Part shown: piece after piece, positions 6,768 to 10,823 of the stretch
Layout of the letters: each line of letters begins with the position of its first letter
Numbering within the stretch: position 1 is the first letter of the stretch
Source of the DNA: an uncultured Atopobiaceae bacterium
GTDB lineage: Bacteria; Actinomycetota; Coriobacteriia; Coriobacteriales; Atopobiaceae
Reading direction: 5' to 3'
Length of the DNA: 10,823 nucleotides
NCBI GenBank assembly: GCA_947581665.1
Contig: CANPVI010000035.1
Span: 1-10,823, forward strand
Translations under genes and position numbers: made by a program
Notes under the pieces: model-generated
The model's input: only the letters and a program-made list of their open reading frames with translations
What the model was told of the DNA's origin: nothing
The model's database searches: none

Positions 6768-6773
6768 AACCCC

Positions 6774-8063
6774 ATGACCGCACCGCTTGAGGGAATCAAA
6801 GTCGTCGACTGGACCCAGGTCCAGTCCGGCCCGTCCTGTTCGCAAATGCTCGCCTGGTTCGGCGCCGAGGTCATCAAGATCGAACGCCCGGGCGTGGGCG
6901 ACGCCACCCGCAGCCAGGTGAACAACATGCCCGGCGCCGATAGCCTCTACTTCCTGCAGCTGAACGCCAACAAGAAGTCGCTCGAGCTCAACGTCGCCAC
7001 CGACGAGGGCAAGCAGATCCTCACCGACCTCCTCAAGGACGCCGACATCTTCATCGAGAACCTGCACCCCGGCGCGGTCGACAAGCTCGGCTTCGGCTGG
7101 GAGGACGTCCATAAGCTGAACCCGAAGCTCATCATGGGCACCATCAAGGGCTTCAACCCCGTCTCGCGCTTCTCGAACATCAAGGCCTACGAGCCCGTCG
7201 CCCAGTGCGCGGGCGGTGCCGCGGCCACCACCGGCTGGTTCGACGGCGAGAACAACGTCCCCACCCAGTCCGGCGCGGCCCTCGGCGATTCGAACTCCGG
7301 CATGCACCTCTGCATCGGCATCCTCGCCGCGCTCCTCAAGCGCGAGAAGACCGGCGTGGGCGACTTCGTCTACCAGTCCATGCACAACGCCACCGCGAAC
7401 CTCTGCCGCATCAAGCTTCGTGACCAGTTGAACCTCGACGTGCTCGGCGAGCTTCCCTACTACGCCTGCTACCCGAACTACAAGTGGGGCAAGGACCTGC
7501 CGCGCGCCGCGAACGCCGAGGGTGGCGGCGTCCTCGGCTGGTGCTACAAGTGCAAGAACTGGAAGGAGGACCCGAACGACTACGTCTACATCGTCGTCCA
7601 GCGCAACGAGCGCGGCTGGAAGGAAGTCTGCACGGCCATCGAGCGTCCCGACCTCCTGGACGATCCTCGCTTCGCCACCGCCGAGGCGCGCGACGAGAAC
7701 AAGCAGGCCCTCTGGGCGGAGATCGAGAAGTACACGATGCAGTTCGACAAGTACACAGCCACCGAGAAGATCGGCGCCTGCGGCGTGCCCATCGGCCCCG
7801 TGCGCACTTGGCGTGAGATCGAGAACGACGAGGAGCTCATCGCCGACGGCACCATCGTCGAGATCGACCAGGGCGGCAAGCGCGGCACCTTCAAGACGCT
7901 CGGCATGCCCATGTTCTTCAGCGATTGGAAGCCCGAGTACAAGCGCGCCCCCGGCCTTGGCGAGAACAACGTCGAGGTGCTCGAGGGCCTTGGCTACACC
8001 GACGACCAGATCAAGGATCTCGCGAGCAAGGGCGTGATCAAGAACATCGACTCCCTGAAGTAA
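6774..8063 (+). CDS. frc: Formyl-CoA:oxalate CoA-transferase (class III CoA-transferase)
   Basis: 429-residue cytoplasmic enzyme that moves CoA from formyl-CoA to oxalate, giving oxalyl-CoA for Oxc and free formate. Length and motifs match E. coli YfdW and O. formigenes Frc: VQSGPSCSQMLAWFGAEVIK (16-35) with Gln17, GDATRSQ (42-48), SLYF (57-60), CAGGAAATTG (145-154), and ALGDSNSGMH with catalytic Asp172 (Asp169 of O. formigenes). Gln48 lies where O. formigenes has Trp48 and YfdW has Gln, so it is closer to YfdW. The flexible glycine loop, GGGGQPG in both references, reads EGGGVLG here (249-255), so one glycine plus the Gln and Pro are replaced, which may affect loop closure. It starts opposite oxc and ends at a strong terminator, so it is probably its own transcription unit. 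The family includes other CoA-transferases, but the oxc neighbour makes the assignment firm. Confidence 0.95.
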   Translation: MTAPLEGIKVVDWTQVQSGPSCSQMLAWFGAEVIKIERPGVGDATRSQVNNMPGADSLYFLQLNANKKSLELNVATDEGKQILTDLLKDADIFIENLHPGAVDKLGFGWEDVHKLNPKLIMGTIKGFNPVSRFSNIKAYEPVAQCAGGAAATTGWFDGENNVPTQSGAALGDSNSGMHLCIGILAALLKREKTGVGDFVYQSMHNATANLCRIKLRDQLNLDVLGELPYYACYPNYKWGKDLPRAANAEGGGVLGWCYKCKNWKEDPNDYVYIVVQRNERGWKEVCTAIERPDLLDDPRFATAEARDENKQALWAEIEKYTMQFDKYTATEKIGACGVPIGPVRTWREIENDEELIADGTIVEIDQGGKRGTFKTLGMPMFFSDWKPEYKRAPGLGENNVEVLEGLGYTDDQIKDLASKGVIKNIDSLK

Positions 8064-8087
8064 GCAGCAGCTATAAGTAATTCGATC

Positions 8088-8125
8088 GAAGGAGCCGGCC
8101 GCAAGGTCGGCTCCTTCTCGTTTTA
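8088..8125 (+). terminator. Intrinsic terminator of frc
   Basis: GAAGGAGCCGGCC (8088-8100) pairs with GGTCGGCTCCTTC (8105-8117) in a 13-bp stem with one G-U wobble and a GCAA (GNRA) tetraloop, followed by TCGTTTTA. It starts 25 nt after the frc stop. This is the clearest intrinsic terminator in the window. Confidence 0.88.
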
Positions 8126-8165
8126 AGGGCTAGACTGCATGCCACGGGCGTTCGACGAGCCACAT

Positions 8166-8173
8166 GGAAGGGG
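8166..8173 (+). promoter_or_regulatory. Ribosome binding site of the ROK kinase gene
   Basis: GGAAGGGG sits 5 nt before the ATG at 8179 and begins inside the upstream in-frame ATG (8164). It therefore favours 8179 as the start. Confidence 0.6.
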
Positions 8174-8178
8174 CACAG

Positions 8179-9072
8179 ATGGCGAAGCGCAAGCTGCTGG
8201 TGTTCGATGCGGGGGGAAGTGCCATCAAGTACGGCATCTTCTGCGCGGGGGAGCTTTCGAATGAGGGCTTCGTGCCCACGAACGGCGACGACCTCGACGC
8301 CTTCCTCGCGAGCATTCGCGAAGTGGTGGAAGCGGCGGGGATGATAGACGGCATCGCCTTCTCCCTGCCCGGCATCATCGACCCCGAGAGCGGCTTCGCG
8401 AAGACCGGCGGCGCCATCCGCTGCCTGTACGGTGTGAACCTGAGGGAGATCCTCGAGCAGGAGTACGGCGTTGCCGTGGCGGTGATGAACGACGCGAAGT
8501 GCGCCGCCCTCGCCGAGCTTGGTTTCGGATGCCTGAAGGGCGTGGACGACGCGGTGGTCATCGTCTTCGGCACCGGTATCGGTGGCGCGCTCATCGTGAA
8601 TGGCAAGCTCCTCCTCGGCTCGCACCTCGTCTCCGGCGAGTTCTCGGTGATCCACGACGACGTGAACCACATGGCCGAGCCGGGAAACGAGTTCTGGGCG
8701 CACTGTGGCATTGCGGGGCTCTCGGTTGCCGTGGAGCGCGCGAGCGGGCTCAAGGGCCTTTCCGGCATCGAGGTCTTCCAGAAGATCCGCGCGGGCAACA
8801 CCGACGTGGAGGACGGGCTTCGCGAGTTCTGCCGCATGGCGGCTTGGCACATGTACAACCTGCAGGTCATCACCGACCCTCAGGTCTTCGCCATCGGCGG
8901 TGGCATCTCCAACGAGCCGCTTTTCATCGACTACCTGCGCGAGGCCATCGTCGACGTGGGCGAGCTCATCCCCCAGCACTTCGTGGAGCCGAAGGTCGTG
9001 CCCTGCACGTACAAGGGCTCGGCGAACCTCGTGGGCGCCGCCTACGCCTTCGAGCTCCAAGAAGGGGAATAG
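8179..9072 (+). CDS. ROK-family sugar kinase-like protein
   Basis: 297-residue protein of the ROK family (repressor, ORF, kinase), expected to phosphorylate a hexose or amino sugar with ATP in the cytoplasm. There is no N-terminal helix-turn-helix, so it is a kinase-type and not a repressor-type member. Motifs: the phosphate-1 loop FDAGGSAIKYGIF (9-21), SLPGIID (62-68), NDAKCAALAE (104-113) with the likely catalytic Asp105, GTGIGGALIVNGK (131-143) and the adenosine-loop GGGIS (240-244). The zinc motif CxCGxxGC of classical ROK proteins is missing; the segment reads HCGIAGLS (175-182) with one Cys. The substrate cannot be deduced. A possible -10 (TAGACT, 8131-8136) lies just past the frc terminator, giving it a separate transcript. 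It converges on the dehydrogenase gene with a 24-bp gap. It has no clear link to oxalate use. Confidence 0.88.
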   Translation: MAKRKLLVFDAGGSAIKYGIFCAGELSNEGFVPTNGDDLDAFLASIREVVEAAGMIDGIAFSLPGIIDPESGFAKTGGAIRCLYGVNLREILEQEYGVAVAVMNDAKCAALAELGFGCLKGVDDAVVIVFGTGIGGALIVNGKLLLGSHLVSGEFSVIHDDVNHMAEPGNEFWAHCGIAGLSVAVERASGLKGLSGIEVFQKIRAGNTDVEDGLREFCRMAAWHMYNLQVITDPQVFAIGGGISNEPLFIDYLREAIVDVGELIPQHFVEPKVVPCTYKGSANLVGAAYAFELQEGE

Positions 9073-9096
9073 TCCTCTCGCGCTGAAAACTGGCGA

Positions 9097-10077
9097 TCAG
9101 AGGAAGGCGCGCTCGCGCTCGACGCTCCTCTTGATGGAGCCCATCGCCTCGTCGAAGAGTTCGCGCTCGCGGGGGCTGAGCTCGATGTCCATCACGAGCT
9201 CGATGCCCGCTTGGCCGAGGATGCAGGGCACGCCGCAGGGGAGGCCCTCCACGCCGAATTCGCCTTCGAGCTCCACCGTGAGGGTCATCATGCGACGGAT
9301 GTCCTCGATGATGGTGGTGACGATGTTCGACACCACGCCCGAGATGCCGAACTCCGTGGAGCCCTTGCCCGCGATGATGTGGGCGCCCTTGGCTTCGTTT
9401 TCCGCCACGATCTCGGCGAGCGAGAACTGGGAGGCATCGCCGGGGTGCATCTCGAGGTACTCGAGGATGGGCACCGTGCCCACGTAGGTGTGCGTGATGG
9501 GCACGAAGATCTCCTCACCGTGCGCGCCGATGCACATGGCCTGCACCTCGCGGCGCGAGATGCCGAGGCTCCGGGAGATCTGCCGCGCGAGACGCGAGGT
9601 GTCGAGCGCGGTGCCCGTGCCGAAGCAGCGCTCACGGGGAAGGCGAAGGCGGTGCTTCATGTAGTCGGTGACGGCATCGACGGGGTTCGAGATGGAGACG
9701 AGGATGCCGTTGAAGCCCACGCGCTCGATGGCGTCGCAGATGCTCGACATGATGGCGATCGTGCCGTCGAGGAGGTCGTAGCGCGTCTCCCCGGGCTTGC
9801 GGGTGCGGCCCGCGGTGATCACGAGGATGTGCGCGTCGGCGATGTCCTCCCAGCTCCCGGCACGCACGATGGGCGCGCTTCCAAGGCCGAAGCCGAGGTC
9901 GTCGAGGTCGGCCGCCTGCGCGATGGCGCGCGCCTCGTCCACGTCCACGAGCACGATCTCCGTGGCGTCGTTGGTCTCGAGCATGCGCGCGGCGCACTGG
10001 GCGCCCACGTGCCCCGCTCCCACGATCACCACCTTGCCGAACGTGAAGCCCTTCAAAGGAAAGCCGTCAACGGACAT
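9097..10077 (-). CDS. NAD-dependent lactate/malate-type 2-hydroxyacid dehydrogenase
   Basis: 326-residue cytoplasmic oxidoreductase of the LDH/MDH superfamily. The N-terminal Rossmann fold shows VIVGAGHVG (17-25) and LVDVDE (43-48), where Asp fits NAD rather than NADP. The substrate loop reads AGRTRKPGETR (89-99): Arg93 takes the position that is Gln102 in lactate and Arg in malate dehydrogenases, while GETR is lactate-dehydrogenase-like. Other active-site residues are present: Arg99 (Arg109), Asn131 in SNPVD, Asp159 and Arg162 in LDTSRLA (Asp168/Arg171), and His186 in IGAHGEE (His195). Malate/oxaloacetate is thus the first guess, despite overall resemblance to proteins often annotated as L-lactate dehydrogenase. 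The start ATG at 10077 has a modest GAAGG site upstream. It lies 102 bp after the PFOR gene on the same strand, consistent with a pyruvate/C4-acid node, and possibly co-transcribed. Confidence 0.88.
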   Translation of the reverse strand: MSVDGFPLKGFTFGKVVIVGAGHVGAQCAARMLETNDATEIVLVDVDEARAIAQAADLDDLGFGLGSAPIVRAGSWEDIADAHILVITAGRTRKPGETRYDLLDGTIAIMSSICDAIERVGFNGILVSISNPVDAVTDYMKHRLRLPRERCFGTGTALDTSRLARQISRSLGISRREVQAMCIGAHGEEIFVPITHTYVGTVPILEYLEMHPGDASQFSLAEIVAENEAKGAHIIAGKGSTEFGISGVVSNIVTTIIEDIRRMMTLTVELEGEFGVEGLPCGVPCILGQAGIELVMDIELSPRERELFDEAMGSIKRSVERERAFL

Positions 10078-10113
10078 GGCGCCTTCTTCGCTCGTGCTGT
10101 TTCCGATGTGTTA

Positions 10114-10137
10114 CGCGCATGGTAGCCCTCATGCGCG
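10114..10137. promoter_or_regulatory. Inverted repeat between PFOR and dehydrogenase genes
   Basis: CGCGCATG (10114-10121) and CATGCGCG (10130-10137) are perfect 8-bp arms with an 8-bp spacer, about 37-60 nt before the dehydrogenase start. It could be an operator dyad or a hairpin following PFOR. No U-tract is seen, so a plain terminator is unlikely. The rest of the 102-bp gap shows no clear promoter. Confidence 0.35.
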
Positions 10138-10179
10138 CCGCGCGAGCGCGAGCCGTGCGAGGGATCTGCCATGCGCCCC

Positions 10180-10823
10180 TCAGGGCTTGTAGACGTCCAC
10201 GGTGCGGGAGAGCTCGGTGAAGGCGGTCTCCGCTTCCTTGGCGAGCTCCGAGCGCAGCATCCGCGCGCGATCGGGCTCCCTTTGGGCGAGCGAGGCGAAG
10301 CGGTTCTCGCCGAGGAGGAGATCGGCGAGCGAGCCGTCCGGCGCGCGGTAGTCGATGGTGAGGGGATCGCACCCCGAGGAGGCCTTGCGCGGATCGAAGC
10401 GGTAGAGCGGCCAATAGCCGGCCTTCACGAGGCGCTTCATCTCCGGTACGACGGTGCCCATGCCGGCTTTGATGCCCCAGGAGATGCAAGGGCAGAGCGC
10501 CACCACCACCGACGGTCCGTCGTAGCTCTCGGCTTCCACGAGCGCGTCGATCGTCTGTTGCATGTTCGCGCCGAAGCACACGTGCGCCACGTAGACGTAG
10601 CCGTATTGCATGAGCATGCGCGCGAGGTTCTTCTTGGGCGTTTGCTTGCCGCTCGCGGAGAAGCCGGACACCGAGCCCAGCTGCGTGGCCTTGGAGAGCT
10701 CGCCGCCGGTGTTCGAGTAGCCCTCGGTGTCGAGGATGAGGACGTTCACGTTCTCGCCCGAGGCGAGCACGGCGTCGAGTCCGTCGAAGTCGATGTCGAA
10801 GGCCCAGCCGTCGCCACCGACGC
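10180..10823 (-). CDS. nifJ: Pyruvate:ferredoxin (flavodoxin) oxidoreductase, C-terminal part, 5'-truncated by window edge
   Basis: The last 213 residues of a normally about 1,170-residue ThDP/iron-sulfur enzyme that oxidises pyruvate with CoA to acetyl-CoA and CO2 and reduces ferredoxin or flavodoxin. It is typical of anaerobes. The visible part begins inside the ThDP motif GGDGWAFDI (2-10) and continues with DTEGYSNTGGELSKATQ (31-47), TPKKNLARM (61-69), YGYVYVAHVCFGANMQQ (73-89), EAESYDGPS (96-104), CPCISWGIKAGMG (110-122) and GYWPLYRFDPR (135-145). Cys112 matches the proximal 4Fe-4S ligand Cys1071 of Desulfovibrio africanus PFOR; Cys110 is an extra cysteine nearby. The usual DTEVYSNTGGQ segment carries Gly for Val and Glu for Gln. 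The frame is open to the window edge, so the GTG codon at 10770 is internal. The dehydrogenase gene follows on the same strand. Confidence 0.95.
   Translation of the reverse strand, partial: VGGDGWAFDIDFDGLDAVLASGENVNVLILDTEGYSNTGGELSKATQLGSVSGFSASGKQTPKKNLARMLMQYGYVYVAHVCFGANMQQTIDALVEAESYDGPSVVVALCPCISWGIKAGMGTVVPEMKRLVKAGYWPLYRFDPRKASSGCDPLTIDYRAPDGSLADLLLGENRFASLAQREPDRARMLRSELAKEAETAFTELSRTVDVYKP

Larger units (their letters stand above)
6526..6773. promoter_or_regulatory. Divergent oxc/frc intergenic control region
   Basis: This 248-bp gap separates the divergent starts of oxc and frc and must hold both promoters. Visible structure: CGGCGAA (6591-6597) and TTCGCCG (6616-6622), an inverted pair with an 18-bp spacer; two 10-bp palindromes sharing two bases, AAGACGTCTT (6721-6730) and TTCTCGAGAA (6729-6738); and a minus-strand TTGACA (6645-6650) without a fitting -10. 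I cannot place a convincing full promoter for either gene. The dyads are candidate operators for co-ordinated control by one regulator, but no regulator gene lies in the window. Confidence 0.5.

Noticed and set aside
6526..6783. N-terminal extension of oxc to a start at 6783
   Set aside because: The 86 extra codons have no similarity to the family and overlap the frc start; a full AAGGAGG site precedes the ATG at 6525.
8071..9060. 329-codon minus-strand ORF opposite the ROK kinase
   Set aside because: Antisense shadow; no motifs, and it ends inside the terminator region of frc.

Overview
The window looks like chromosome from a high-GC, anaerobic actinobacterium, most probably of the class Coriobacteriia. 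This is inferred, not proven. The base composition is strongly GC-rich, with GC-rich third codon positions. The PRPP synthase has the short form of the central loop (SPDVGRAK) that I associate with actinobacteria. The presence of pyruvate:ferredoxin oxidoreductase points to anaerobic pyruvate metabolism. No mobile element, CRISPR array, tRNA or rRNA gene was seen.

Layout from left to right. Positions 1-1470 (+) hold the end of prs (PRPP synthase) and pth (peptidyl-tRNA hydrolase), a tightly packed housekeeping pair. Positions 1471-1724 are a convergent intergenic gap holding a perfect 30-bp inverted repeat with a 5-nt loop. Positions 1725-6525 (-) hold, in order of transcription, oxc (oxalyl-CoA decarboxylase), an AEC-family carrier with a large charged insert, and a ClC-type chloride channel/antiporter. 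Hairpins lie in both gaps. Positions 6526-6773 are a divergent regulatory region. Positions 6774-8063 (+) hold frc (formyl-CoA:oxalate CoA-transferase), closed by a good intrinsic terminator. Positions 8179-9072 (+) hold a ROK-family sugar kinase. Positions 9097-10077 (-) hold a lactate/malate-type dehydrogenase with a malate-type specificity residue. Positions 10180-10823 (-) hold the C-terminal part of pyruvate:ferredoxin oxidoreductase.

The centre of the window is an oxalate catabolism module. Frc moves CoA from formyl-CoA to oxalate, Oxc decarboxylates oxalyl-CoA to formyl-CoA and CO2 (consuming a proton), and formate is released. The AEC carrier is the obvious candidate for oxalate/formate exchange: the E. 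coli frc/oxc locus (yfdW, yfdU) also carries an AEC-family gene (yfdV). The ClC gene lies downstream on the same strand and may balance charge or pH for this electrogenic cycle. That is a hypothesis based on the known shunt role of E. coli ClC with amino-acid decarboxylase systems. On the right, the dehydrogenase and PFOR both act around pyruvate/oxaloacetate and are read in the same direction.

I found no wholly unknown gene system. The points worth a second look are the AEC insert, the altered glycine loop of Frc, the ClC neighbour, the mixed LDH/MDH signature, the long perfect palindrome, and the paired palindromes in the oxc/frc divergent region.
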